A stretch of 64,000 bases of DNA from Platanthera guangdongensis (Eukaryota; Streptophyta; Magnoliopsida; Asparagales; Orchidaceae): positions 72,540,346 to 72,604,345 of the forward strand of contig CM077157.1 in assembly GCA_039583875.1 (NCBI GenBank), in the 5' to 3' direction. Below are positions 23,498 through 35,154 of the stretch, piece after piece. Made by a program: the position numbers and the translations under genes. Within the stretch, counting starts at the first letter, position 1. The number at the start of each line of letters is the position of its first letter. The notes below the pieces were generated by a model that was not told the origin of the DNA, did no database searches, and was given only the letters and a program-made list of their open reading frames with translations.

Positions 23498-24317
23498 TGA
23501 TGCGGTTTACGGCAAGTGTACCGGTCGCACAAGTAATATAAAATGGGATGATTTTCCTAAGTATCGATCTCTCAAGGAACACTGTAAGGTGGACTTAATT
23601 TTGAGGAGGACTTGAGATTGAAGTCCTTACGTCGGTGTTTACGAAGGGGTTTTGATTGTTTGTGGAAAAAGAAAGTAAAACACAAATAAATTACTCCTAT
23701 GCAATGTCGCTGTGCAATGCTTCGCCAGGCGGATGGAAAACTACACGGGCCGCTATGCAGCGAATCGTTAGGCGGATGGACGCGTAGGCTTGCGGATGAG
23801 GTGGTGAGAATGACGGAATGAGGGTCGTGAGCACCTCTTCGCTACGCATGCAACTAGCAATTGCATGTGCAATACTATATGGTGGAGGATGGATAAGGGC
23901 GCACCTCATGCAAATAACGTGAATATAAAATCACATTGACATTATTGTACACAAACGTATATCAAATTAAGCACACTACATCAAATACATTGAGATCAAA
24001 CTACACTATCAACAACAAATGAAAAAGAGAGTGCAAAATCATCCGGATCTGAAGTCTTGCTGAGGATTCATGGAAGGAATCGTCAGGTTGTCAATCTGCA
24101 TCCTAGCTTGGTCCTCAACTACGTCTCACGTAGAGGAGGCTGTCACTAACTCCCAATGGACCCATCTTCTTCATGTTACGATCCGGTGAAGGATGACACA
24201 AACTCCTCCGAGCTTGATGATGAAAGCTAGGTCATACCCTTCTTGAAGCTCAAGGATGAAGGAGGAGGCCGAGAGGATGCTCTGGCTTGAATTTGGCATT
24301 GAAGCTTGCCCATAGCG
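23498..24317 (-). repeat. G family LTR B, left part (interrupted by S2)
   Basis: Begins TGATGCGG after the G2 primer-binding site and aligns with LTR A, but carries an extra stretch of about 200 bp (about 23829-24035). S2 splits it after 24317; the rest resumes at 35155. Confidence 0.85.
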
Positions 24318-25901
24318 TGGAAGTGTGAGTTAGATCTGATATACTCTAGAGGGGGGTGAATAGAGTATGGTGCTTGCTAAAAACTTTTACAATAGTTGTT
24401 GTATTCTAATGTGAACAGGGAAGCAAATAGTAAATCTAACCACAGAATAATCACAATCTACAAAAGAAACTAATCACAAGCCACATCCAAAAACAAAAGA
24501 AATACAAGCAACCAGAAGACACAAGGAGCTATAGTGGTTCCCCAACCAATCTGGGTACATCCACTCTTCTACCACCCTAGGTAGGAATCCACTGCAGGAT
24601 GAGTTGATCAGGTGTCCTGGGCACCAATGAGCTTTTGATAAGGTGCTCAAAAACAAAACCAGATTTTTTGATCAGGTGTCTTGCCACCAATGAGCTTTTG
24701 ATAAGGTGCTCAAAAACCACACACAAACTTTTGAAGGGAGTTTGAAAAAACCCTTTACAGAGGTGGGGATGAGAGAGTGATGAAAGTCTTCTTTTCTCAA
24801 TCACAGTGAGAAGACTATATGGATTCAGTGATGTTGTCAAAGCTCCACCTGAGATCTGTAGTTGTTCAGGAAGTGAAGCTTTGCAATAGGGTGATAGGCC
24901 ATCAGAAAATTGATCTCTAGCAAATGATGATTTCAGCACCAGCTGAAATGTGAGCTGTCTGGAGTCTTGAATGATGATGGACTTGAACACTTGAATCAAA
25001 AGAGGTCTGAAGATTTCAGTTTGTTGATCTCCTTTTGGTGATGTGTTCTGTATGAATTCTTGAGACAGAGAATGTCTGCAGCTCTTTTTCTTTCTCTTGT
25101 GTGATTGTGGTTGTGAGAGTTGTTGCAGAGAAAATTCCTCTTCTTTCCTTTCTCAGAGTTCTCTACTGGATTGATATTACAGAAGTTGAAGAAAATTATC
25201 TTTTATTTCTTCTGTCGGAATATAAATTGTCCATAGTCCAAGATAGTCGTTGGCCTGTCAACAATGATTTCCTTAATTGCATTTGTCTTCTGGAGGAAAG
25301 TACCAATAAAACATTCCTTGAAAATCCCTTAAAACTTGCTCCAGAATAAATGAAAACGGCTACAAGATCTCTGAATTAAATGATGACAATAATTCCTCAA
25401 CTGTCTGTATTTGAATCTTGAAAAACATTGAACTCTTAAAAAAAACGTCGAACTGAGCTCCACTATCGTCGATCTGAGCTCAGAGATTTGGACTTGGACA
25501 GAAACAGAGATCGTCGATCTGAGCTCAACTATCGTCGAACTGAGCTCAGAGATTGAGAACCAAACTGGAGTCAAGATCGTCGATCTGAGCTCGAAGATCG
25601 TCGAATGGAGTTCGACGACTTGTTGAAATTGAGCTCAGCGATCGTCGAATGGAGTTCGACGATCCGTCGAAATGAGCTCAACGATCGTCGATTGGAGTTC
25701 GACGATTCGTCGTAATGAGCTCGACGAAATGACTTAGTTTCCAGACTAAAAAACCTTGGTCTTGAGCGCAGCTTCCAAACCTAAGTATTAACTCTTAGAC
25801 TCAATTCTACTTGACCTTTAGATCTATACATTGAGGTCAAAACAAGTTTTCTAAGAGACATAGTGATCCTGACTCCAAATTAGTAATAGGGTGTTCCAAC
25901 A
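24318..25901 (-). repeat. S2 3' LTR (1584 bp)
   Basis: Pairs with 33586-35154. The ends are TGGAAGTG... and ...TTCCAACA on the plus strand. U3 carries TCGTCGA palindromes at 25440-25730. It differs from the 5' LTR by scattered substitutions and small indels. Confidence 0.9.
25440..25730 (-). repeat. TCGTCGA-N7-TCGACGA palindrome cluster in S2 3' LTR
   Basis: Roughly ten units, including clean 21-bp copies (arms TCGTCGA and TCGACGA around atggagt). The matching cluster in the 5' LTR is at 34690-34985. Confidence 0.9.
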
Positions 25902-25920
25902 ATCTCCCCCTATTTGGGTT
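25902..25920 (-). promoter_or_regulatory. S2 polypurine tract
   Basis: The plus strand reads atctccccctatttggg, giving a purine run on the minus strand directly before the LTR. Confidence 0.85.
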
Positions 25921-26049
25921 AGGATTACTATTTACAGAAATTGAAAAATTAAGAATATACACAACAACAATATAACAACAAAACAATGCAGAAACCCAGA
26001 CATAATCTCAGATAGATCAGAAAACAGCAAATATTGTCACCTTACAGAA

Positions 26050-29000
26050 TTACTCCTTTTCTTTGCTCTTTATAAGTTTTATTTCCATGTTTGGATTAAG
26101 AGCTTCCTTCTTTGATATTCTATCATCAGCTGCACCTAGAGATGTTTGTTGTTTTGGCCTTGGTACTACAGCTTCAGGGTGCAGCTTCATGTAGCTTTCA
26201 GAATCAAAGAACTTGCTGGAGGAGTATCTTTCCAGTTCCTTTTTCCTTTGTTCAGATAAAGTAGTAATGCTGGAGGTGTCTTTGTCTTGCTCTCTAGCTT
26301 TCTTAATCTGATCCAAGGCAGCTAATTCCTTCATCCTAGCTGTCCAGGAAGTTGGATTGTTCTCTAGATCCTCAAAGGGCACTGGAGGCTCATATCTGTT
26401 AGAGGGATTATCTGGAGGAGCTCTAGAGGAGACTAATTCTTTCAGTTTGTACGGAAATGGACCTGAAGTAGTATTAGATGGACCTGGTCCTTCCCTTGAG
26501 TATGGGTGCTGTCTGGAATAACCTTTTGAATAAACTTGAAGTTCTCTTTGGTTTCCTCTGTAGTTTCCTCTCCTTGAATGATAGCCTCTGGATTGGCTTC
26601 CCCTATGTTGAGATCTTCCTTGAGGCTGATAGGGGTTTGACTTCTGGCAGAGGGTTGAATAGTACAGAGCTACCACTTGCACCTGCACTAGGTGAAGGAG
26701 GAGGAGGATGATGATGAAACTGAGAGGAACCTTTGTCATACTTTCTCTTCTTTTTCATAGCCTTTAATTGATTCTTGGAGTATTACATCCAATGATCTGT
26801 TATAGGGCAGTCATGCAAAATATAGTAGGGAATGTCATTTGTATCTTTTACTTTTGCTGGAGGAACTCTTTTCATTTCCTTGCTTCTTGCTTTTCTTTTC
26901 CTTGCTATAGTAGCTGAGGAATCATCAGAATTAGTTCTGAACTGATCACTTTCAGAGGTTTGTTCATCATATAAAGCATCAATCCTTTTAAGGTAGTATT
27001 TTTGAAGTTGTGATTGAGAAGATGAAACAGTAGTGACAGTAGTTGTGCAGCAATAGTAGGAGGAATGGAAGCAACACTAGCAGAAGAAGTTGTAGCAGCA
27101 ACAGTAGATACAACAGCAACTGGGGCAGCAGCAGATATAGATAAAACACTTTCAGATACAAGAACATCAGCAGGGGCAACATCAGCAGTGACAGCAAGCT
27201 CAAAATCATGTTCCTCTGTCACATATGTATATCCTTAGAGACTAAATCATCGGTAGTATCAGAACTATCAGACACAACAACAGTAGCAGAACCATCAATA
27301 ACAGCAGTAGGGGCAGCATCAGTACTTTCAACAGAGACTGAAGGAGCAGCAGCAACAGAAACAACAGGGGCAGTAGCAGAAAGAGACTTTATAAAAGAAT
27401 TAATGAGACTGGTGTCACAGCTGGAAAAGGGCACAATGGCCTTGGAGAGATCCTCAGATTGCTGGACAGCAGTGCTCTCTAGAAGACAGCTGAAATATAT
27501 ATAATCAAACTCTGATAAAGGTAACCTGAGGTCCACTGAGAAAACTGCAACCTGTGGTGTTGAGGCTGGAGCTTGAGTTGAAGAGACAGCAACTTGAACT
27601 GAGGAAATAGCAGCAGCAGGCAATCTAACACCTTCATGAGGCATCTCCCCTGCCTAGATTCAGAGATAGCTAGATCAAGGCACCCAAAGGAAGAGATTGC
27701 CCGAGGAGGAATGATGGAGGAGAGCCTGGCAGATAGGTCTGTAACTGACTTTAAAAGTGGAGCCAAGGAGTTCTCCAACAGGAGGGACAGCCTGGGAGCT
27801 ATCAGCTCATAAAGTCTGTCTGCTAAGGCTGGAATATCTACATGCTCAGTAGGGACTTGAGCAGAGGTAGAGAATGAAGGTGGAGCAGCTGGAGATGTTG
27901 GTGGAGAGCTGGTGTATGGGGGAAAGGAAGGTTGAGGTGTGGGGATTGTTGAAATGGAAGATAGTGGAATGAAAATAAAAGGTGTGAAGGAGGGTTGAGC
28001 AATGATGTCTTGGAGTAACTGTTGGTAAGATGTGGATGAAGAGGGTAGATCAGGAGGGGATGAAGGGGAATCATCCATAAAGGAATCATCTATCAGATTG
28101 AAGGATGGAAGGTGAGATGATGTGTCAAGATCTGGTTGAGGGTAGTGATGTAGAGGATGGAATAGTTCTTCTATTTGAGGTGGAGGAGTTGGAGAAATTG
28201 AAGTTGGAGATGGGGTTGAAATAATGATGGTGGAGGAAACTGTAATGGTGGATGAAATTTGAGTGGTGGAGGTGACTGGTGGAGATGAAATAAGATGTGG
28301 AGGAGGAGGAGAAGCAGCAGGCAAGTCTTCTGCAGGGGCAGAGACTTGAGGGGAAGAGACTGTAACAGTCCTTGTGCCTGAAGTTGCAGCTGCAAGGGGC
28401 CTGCTGGGCTTCACAATCTGTCTATCCCACTTGCCAAACAGGGCACAAGAGAGCCTCTTGGAGGCATTGATGTGCATCCCATTTGATACTAGCAGAGCAA
28501 GGCATCTGTTTTGAAAAACAGCCCTAGTATCCTTCCACAATTCACAAAGTTCTTATTTAGCTTCTTCTTAATCAGATCAAAGAAAATCTCTCCCCAGTTC
28601 AGTTGTTTCTTATCCAATAGAGCACCCATCAAACACAGCTGATACCTGGACATGGTATCATGGGCTGAATGCTTGGCCAAATGCACTTTTCCAACAACAT
28701 CAGCTAAGAACCTGTACTCAACAACCAAATTCTTTTTCAGTAGCTTGCTAGGGTTTGCATCAGAATGACCCATTCTATCAAGCATAGTAGAAAATTCTTC
28801 TCCAAACATTTCAACATAATCCTCCCCAGAATTCAATCCAAAAATCTCTGTCAGGGTAGCAGGTGTAAGAGGTACCTGGGTTCCAGAAATTGATCCAATC
28901 ACTATATTTTGATCCTGGTTGTGGGCAGTATATACCCACTCCTTGATTTCATCAGCAGCCAATTTGATTCAGGTGGACATGATGGCAACAAGCTTTTGTT

Positions 29001-29118
29001 CCTTGAACAGTTCTAGAATATCTTGGAAAATCTGATCACTGGTGCTGAAAGAATCCATATCAATATCGAATCCTGCATCAAATTTCATGGCGGCCAGAAC
29101 GGCAACGGAGACGGCCAT
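26050..29118 (-). pseudogene. S2 ORF3 remnant (Sirevirus 'envelope-like' ORF)
   Basis: The start is the ATG at 29118, which follows a pyrimidine-rich stretch ending in CAG. The N-terminal domain (about 29118-28490) aligns with S1 ORF3. It is followed by a Pro/Ser/Thr-rich segment (about 28400-27850), an Ala/Val/Thr-rich segment (27640-26905), a basic Arg/Gln-rich stretch (about 26640-26520) and a Lys/Glu-rich tail ending at 26050 that matches the S1 tail. A stop near 28963 and several frame changes break it. No convincing signal peptide or membrane anchor is seen, so an envelope role is not supported by the sequence. Confidence 0.75.
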
Positions 29119-29233
29119 GGTTTCCTGCAAAAAATAAACAACCAAACGACCAAGTGTAGAGAGGTTTGGAGGGAAAGAGAAAATTTGCAGAGAGATTGAA
29201 AGCGCAAAAGGAGAACGACGGTCGAAAAATGAA

Positions 29234-29240
29234 TTTTATA
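29234..29240 (-). promoter_or_regulatory. Candidate TATA box upstream of S2 ORF3
   Basis: The minus strand reads TATAAAA, 116 bp before the ORF3 ATG and just downstream of the palindrome cluster at 29262-29530. The order cluster, TATA, ATG copies the LTR promoter layout. Confidence 0.45.
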
Positions 29241-29261
29241 TTAGGGTTCGACGCAAAAAAG

Positions 29262-29530
29262 GAAAGATCGTTGAACTCAGTTCGACGATCGGGGCTTCTA
29301 AAGGAATCTGAAAGGTCTTCAATATCGTCGATCTCCGTTCGACAATATTGGAGAGCGTCGAGCTCCGTTCGACGATAGTTCAGAAAATAAATTCGTCGAG
29401 CGCCGTTCGACGATCGTTGACCTGGAGAGATAGTTGAGCACTATCTGAGAAGCGCTTGAACTCTGGTCGACGATTTCGGAAAGCGTCGATCTTCGTTCGA
29501 CGATCGGGGAAAAATCGTCGAGCACAGTTC
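29262..29530 (-). repeat. TCGTCGA palindrome cluster between pol and ORF3 (S2)
   Basis: Repeated units such as cgtcgagctccgttcgacga occupy the gap between the pol stop (29616) and ORF3, matching S1 5200-5450. Confidence 0.85.
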
Positions 29531-29615
29531 AGAGACCAGAAACACTCTAGACACTGGAAAAATTGAGAAGTTTGCCTAGTCTTGGTCATTTTTAGAGTTT
29601 TAAAATCTCGGGACA

Positions 29616-31426
29616 TTATTTTAAACTTCCTCCATCTAACATTCCTAATTGATTTAGGAAGAAGGTGTGTTTCTTTTCATCCAAGGGTTTGGTGAAAATA
29701 TCTCCCCTTTGCAAATCAGTTGGGATATATTGAAGTTCAATTTTATTTTTCTCAACATGATCTAGTGTGGATCTTGCTCTGCATCTTGAATGGATTGAGG
29801 TTCAATTTGAGATAGGAAGCAAGTGTGCAACAGGTTTTGGTTGACCTGATTTCTGGTTTGCACACCATCTGAGATGTCTCCAATTACTTGGGAAATTGGA
29901 TGGTCTCTTGATGTTACTCAATCAACAGGGGGTGTTGATTGTTCACCAACCTGTGTTGTTGTTTCCTCTTGTGGTACAACAACTGGCTCTTCAAGAGGTT
30001 TCTCTTCAGGATGTTGAATGTCTTCTTCATCTTCACTGCTTTCCTCTTCTTGAATGATTTGTAATCTGTTCAAGTCTTCAGCAAGAGAATGTACCTGCAA
30101 AGGTTCTATGGTAGAAGTGTTATTCTCCTTGGAAGACATGTTAGTTTCATCAAAAGATATGTGAACAGATTCTTCAATTTTAAGAGTTGATTTATTATAT
30201 ACCCTATAAGACTTACTGATCATGGAGTATCCCAGAAACACTCCTTTATCAGCTTTAGCTTGAAATTTTGCTAAATACTTCTTTTCATTATTGTGTATAT
30301 AGCAGATACAACCAAAAATTCTAAAATAATCTATTTTAGGTTTCTTCCCTTTGAGTAATTCATAGGGAGTCTTGCCCTTCAGTTTATGTATTAAACTTCT
30401 ATTCAGCACATAGTTGGAGGTGTTCACTGCCTTTGTCCAAAAAGATAGAGGAAGGTGAGCATCTGACAATAATGTAGTGGCAGATTCAATAAGGGTTCTA
30501 TTTTTCCTTTCAGCTACCCCATTTTGTTGAGGAGTTCTAAGAGCTGAGAAAGTGTGACTGATCCCTTCACTCTGACAGAACTCTTGCATAAGAAGAGAAT
30601 CAAACTCTGTCTCATGATCACTTCTGATCAGGGCAATGTGAGTATTGAACTCAGTCTGTATGCATTTGAGAAACTCTGTCAAACACTTAAAGTTATCAGA
30701 CTTCTTCCTCAGAAAGAACACCCATGTGAATCTAGAGAAGTCATCTACAACTACTAAGGTGTAAGATTTCCCTCCTAAGCTTTGTACTGTAATGGGTCCA
30801 AACAGATCCATGTGTAACAGATACAAAATCGTAGGTGAATCACTCTTATTAAGTGACTTGAAACTATATTTAGTTTGCTTGCCTAATTGACAAGCCCTGC
30901 AGAGTCCTTCCTTCTTGTAGGGGTCAGAAGGTAGTCCTCTAACAAGGTTGTCCTTGGATAGCCTAGCAATGGTTCTAAGGTTTATATGCCCTAGTCTCTT
31001 ATGCCATAAAACATTAGGTCTACTAACAGAGTTAAACAGACAAATATCTACTTTAGTTGAAAGAAAGTCTACTAAGTAGATGTTACCTTTCGTTTTACCT
31101 GTCAACACAGTTGTATTGTCCTCTGACTTGATCTTGCATAAGGCTTTGCTGAAAGTCACCTGGTAGCCTTCATCACATAGCTGACTGATACTGATCAAAT
31201 TGTGCTTCAGTCCTTCCACATAGGCTACCTTCTTGAATGTGACTGTGCCAATCTGGACTGCACCATATCCTTTAGTTTGTCCAAAGTTTGAGTCACCAAA
31301 TATGACTTTGGGTCCAAGCTTGGCTTTAAAGGATGTGAGGTTGTCCTTATTTCCTGTCATGTGCTTGGAGCACCCACTATCCAAATACCATTGCTGGTTT
31401 GATGTTGGATAGGTCTTCACCTGCAT
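29616..31426 (-). pseudogene. pol: S2 pol remnant: protease and integrase intact, RT deleted
   Basis: An open frame runs from 31426 to 29918 (502 codons). It holds protease (WYLDSGCSKHMTG, catalytic Asp present), the integrase zinc region (LWHKRLGH, CRACQLGK) and the integrase core with D, D and E motifs (HMDLFGP, IRSDHETEF, VAERKNR). After a stop at 29918 the linker continues to about 29761. There it jumps directly into the last 45 or so residues of RNase H (KPLDEKKH, NQLGML) and the stop at 29616. Compared with S1, about 1.35 kb coding for all of RT and most of RNase H is gone. Confidence 0.9.
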
Positions 31427-31435
31427 ATAAGCAAT

Positions 31436-33451
31436 TTACTTGTTTTTGACCCAGTTTACCTTGGGTCTAGGTTGATAACCTTTAAATTCAGAAATAAATG
31501 ACATAACTGGTTGACTCTTATAACCTTCAGGATGATATCTCCTTGGAGGTATTATCCATTCAGTATAAGGGTTAAGTCTTTGGGATGAAGGACCCCTAGG
31601 ATTGGATTTTGATTTACCCTTGAAAGAATTTCCAAAGCTCTGATCTCTGTTAGACGATCGTTGAGCTGCGTTCGACGATCTTGGGTCAGATCGTCGAGCT
31701 CCGTTCGACGTTCGACTGTGGCAGAGTTCAGGAATTAGAGATCGTTGACCTGAGTTCGACAATTTTGCCTGAGATCGTCGATCTGCGTTCGGCGATCGCC
31801 TAGCTCCGTTCGACGATTTTTGCTGGAACTTGGTTTTCTTAGGCAGATCAGAATTTTTCCTAGCTATCTCTACAACTCTCTTCTCTTTATCAGAGATAAA
31901 TATAATTGGGGTTGTTAGTACTATATGTTGGCTGGATGAAGCACCCAAGCCCAATGTATTATTGAATCTGGAGTTCACTGTGCTTGTGATGTCCATTAGC
32001 TTGATGCTTCTCCCATTAAGGGATTCTTCAAGCTTTTTGGACTCTGATAGCTCACTTTTTCAGTGAAGCTATGTGCTCCCTACAACACTCCAACTCCTCA
32101 GAGAGTTTGAGGTTTTCTGATTTTAAAGAACTGTGTTCAGACAATTGATTTCTGAGACAGATAATTTCCTTCTCAGATTTTAATAAGTCTAAGCACAGTG
32201 CTTTAAATTCATACTTAAAGTCCTCAGAATTGAAATCAAAAGAACTAATTACCTGGTCCTCTTCAAGTTGAGTCTCTGAGTCTGACTCAGAATCTTCTGC
32301 ATCAGAATTGTGTTGAGAGGCATTAATTGCCATCATGCAGAACTCCTTCTCTTCAGCATCATCTTCATCATCACTTGAGCTGGATGAAGCTTCTGATTCC
32401 TCTTCAGTCTCACTCCAAGATTCAACAACAAATCCCTTGCTTGTGTGTTTGTTCTTGCTATAGGAGGGTTTGCCATTGCTGTTCTTCTTGAAGTCCTTGT
32501 CTTTTCTTCTTTCTCTCTTGTCCTTTCTGTCCTTGTTTTTGTTCTCTGGACAGTCAGGCACAATGTGGCCTGGTTTCCTTCAACCAAAGCAAACAATTTC
32601 TTTATTATTTGACTTATCATACCTTGCCTTGTCATGCTCTTTGTATGATCTCTTCCTGAAGTCCTTCCTGACCATCTTGTAAAATCTTTTTGCAGTAGAC
32701 TAAGCAGCTCATCATTGTCTGTGACATTGTCTTCAGACTGATCTTCAGTGGCTTTGAAGGCTATTGTCTTTTCCTTTCTTGTGGCTGGTGAGGCAGCCTT
32801 CTGCTCTTCTTCTCTGTTCTTAATGAGCAGCTCATAAGACTTGAGCTTGCCCAAGAGAGCTTCTGTTGTAATCTCATTCAGACTTCTGGCATCCTTGATT
32901 GGCCAGATTCTTGAGTCCCAAGTTCTTGGGAAGCACATTAGGATTTTGTCATTTAGCTCAGTCAATGAGATCTCTTTATCCAGAGTCTTCAGTTCATTGA
33001 CTATCAGACTGAGTCTGTTATACATTTCAGCTACTGACTCAGCTTCTCCTTTCTTGAAATTCTCATATTGGGATATGAGGTGGGATCTCCTGTCCTTTCT
33101 TTCATCAGCTGGTCCTGAGACTATTTCAGATAGCTTGTCCCAGATCTCCTTTGCTGAGTTACATTCAGCTACCTTTTGGAAAATGTCATCAGACATAGTC
33201 TGGGCTAAGATGTTCATAGCCTTTGCATCTGCTACCTTCCACTTCTTGATGTCAGCATCTGTTCCTGATGGAGGTAGAACAACACTTGTACTTGTGTTCT
33301 CTGGAGGTCTTGGACACACTGTCAAAATAGAATTAAAGATGTCCTCATCAATAGAATTCATGTAGAGTCTAATCCTTGCCTTCCAAAGTGCAAACTTGGA
33401 TAGATTGCACACTGGAGGTCTGGTGCTAGCATAATCTTTGTTTTGGGCCAT
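31436..33451 (-). pseudogene. gag: S2 gag remnant (UBN2-type)
   Basis: Gag forms the virus-like particle. The start is the ATG at 33451 (MAQNKDYAS), because the upstream in-frame extension to 33544 reads through leader sequence. The UBN2 domain is well preserved (33451-32700). A one-base frameshift near 32685 precedes the zinc knuckle, and one knuckle Cys is a TGA stop (32580-32582). An acidic Ser/Glu-rich stretch and a probable coiled coil follow (32450-32050). The last part (31996-31436) is a basic linker in which the TCGTCGA palindromes are translated as repeated short NGARRS-like peptides. The frame ends at TAA 31436, five codons before the pol GTG, in phase. Confidence 0.85.
31640..31825 (-). 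repeat. TCGTCGA palindrome cluster inside S2 gag linker
   Basis: About seven units of the family palindrome lie within coding sequence and keep the reading frame open, giving an Arg/Ser-rich repeated peptide. It is the same location as 1540-1780 in S1. Confidence 0.85.
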
Positions 33452-33570
33452 GGTTTGTGAAGAAGTAGTTCTAATAACAAAATCTACAACAAGCAGATCT
33501 AACAATAGGAATCTTTGGGTTCCGGTGTTAGCCTGTGCAACCACTGAGATGTGGTATTTTTAACCAACCT

Positions 33571-33583
33571 CCCTCTGATACCA
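33571..33583 (-). promoter_or_regulatory. S2 primer-binding site, tRNA-iMet type
   Basis: The minus strand reads TGGTATCAGAGGG, matching the initiator-Met tRNA 3' end over 11 bases, two bases inside the 5' LTR. Confidence 0.9.
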
Positions 33584-33585
33584 AT

Positions 33586-35154
33586 TGAAAGTATGAGTTA
33601 GATCTGATATACTCTAGAGGGGGGTGAATAGAGTATGGTGCTTGCTAAAAACTTTTACAATAGTTGTTGTATTCTAATGTGAACAGGGAAGAAAATAGTA
33701 AATCTAACCACAGAATAATCACAATCTACAAAAGAAACTAATCACAAGCCACAGCCAGAAACAAAAGAAACACAAGCAACCAGAAGACAAAAGGAGCTAT
33801 AGTGGTTCCCCAACCAATCTGGGTACATCCACTCTTCTACCACCCTAGGTAGGAATCCACTGCAGGATGAATTGATCAGGTGTCCTGGGCACCATTGAGC
33901 TTTTGATAAGGTGCTCAAAAACCAAATCAGATTTTTTGATCAGGTGTCTTGCCACCAATGAGTTTTGATAAGGTTCTCAAAAACCACACACAAACTTTTG
34001 AAGGGAGTTTGAAAAACCCTTTTCAGAGGTGGGGATGAGAGAGTGATGAAAGTCTTCTTTTCTCAATCACATTGAGAAGACTATGTGGATTCAGTGATGT
34101 TGTCAAAGCTCCCCCTGAGATCTGTAGTTGTTCAGGAAGTGAAGCTTTGCAATAGGGTGATAGGCCTTCAGAAAATTGATCTCTAGCAAATGATGATTTC
34201 AGCACCAGCTGAAATGTGAGGTGTCTGGAGTCTTGAATGATGATGGCCTTGAACACTTGAATCAAAAGAGGTCTGAAGATTTCAGTTTGTTGATCTCCTT
34301 TTGGTGATGTGTTCTGTGAGGTGTCTGAGATCTGTAGTTTTTATTTCTCTTGTGTGATTGTGGTTGTGAGAGTTGTTGCAGAGAAAATTCCTCTTCTTTT
34401 CTTTCTCAGAGTTCTCTACTGGATTGATATTACAGAAGTTGAAGAAAATTATCTTTTATTTCTTCTGTCTGAATAGAAATTCTCCATTGTCCAAGATAGT
34501 CGTTGGCCTGTCATCAATGATTTCCTTAATTGCATTTGTCTTCTGGAGGAAAGTCCAATAAAACATTCCTCGAAAATTCCTTGAAACTTGCTCCAGAATA
34601 AATGAAAATGACTACAAGATCTCTGAATTAAATGCTGACAATAATTCCTTAACTGTCTGTATTTGAATCATTGAAAAACATTGAACTCTTCAAAAAAACA
34701 TCGAACTGAGCTCCACTATCGTCGATCTGAGCTCAGAGATTTGGACTTGGACAGAAACAGAGATCGTCGATCTGAGCTCAACTATCGTCGAACTGAGCTC
34801 AGAGATTGAGAACCAAACTGGAGTCATCATCGTCGATCTGAGCTCGAAGATCGTTTGAATAGAGTTCGACGACATGTTGAAGTTGAGCTCAGCGATCGTC
34901 GAATGGAGTTCGACGATCTGTCGAAGTGAGGTCAACGATCGTCGATTGGAGTTCGACGATTCGTCGTACTGAGCTCGACGAAATGACTTAGTTTCCAGAC
35001 TGAAAAACCTTGGTCTTGAGGGCAGCTTCCAAACCTAAGTACTAACCCTTAGGCTCAATTCTACTTGACCTTTAGATCTATACAATGAGGTCAAAACAAG
35101 TTTCCTAAGAGATATAGTGATCCTGACCCAAATTAGTAATAGGGTGTTCCAACA
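33586..35154 (-). repeat. S2 5' LTR (1569 bp)
   Basis: Pairs with 24318-25901; starts TGAAAGTATG and ends TTCCAACA on the plus strand. Palindrome cluster at 34690-34985. Confidence 0.9.
34690..34985 (-). repeat. TCGTCGA-N7-TCGACGA palindrome cluster in S2 5' LTR
   Basis: Same arrangement as 25440-25730 with a few substitutions; units are about 21 bp with 7-bp arms. Confidence 0.9.

Larger units (their letters stand above)
24318..35154 (-). mobile_element. S2: Sirevirus-type Ty1/copia retrotransposon with RT deleted
   Basis: A full-length insertion of 10837 bp with both LTRs, primer-binding site and polypurine tract, read on the minus strand. It sits inside G LTR B. The flanks tagcg (left) and gagct (right) both align to the same gagcc site of uninterrupted LTR A, so they are a mutated 5-bp target duplication. 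Gag carries a frameshift and a stop, RT and most of RNase H are deleted, and ORF3 is broken. The copy is dead and could only have moved with outside help since the deletion. Confidence 0.9.
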
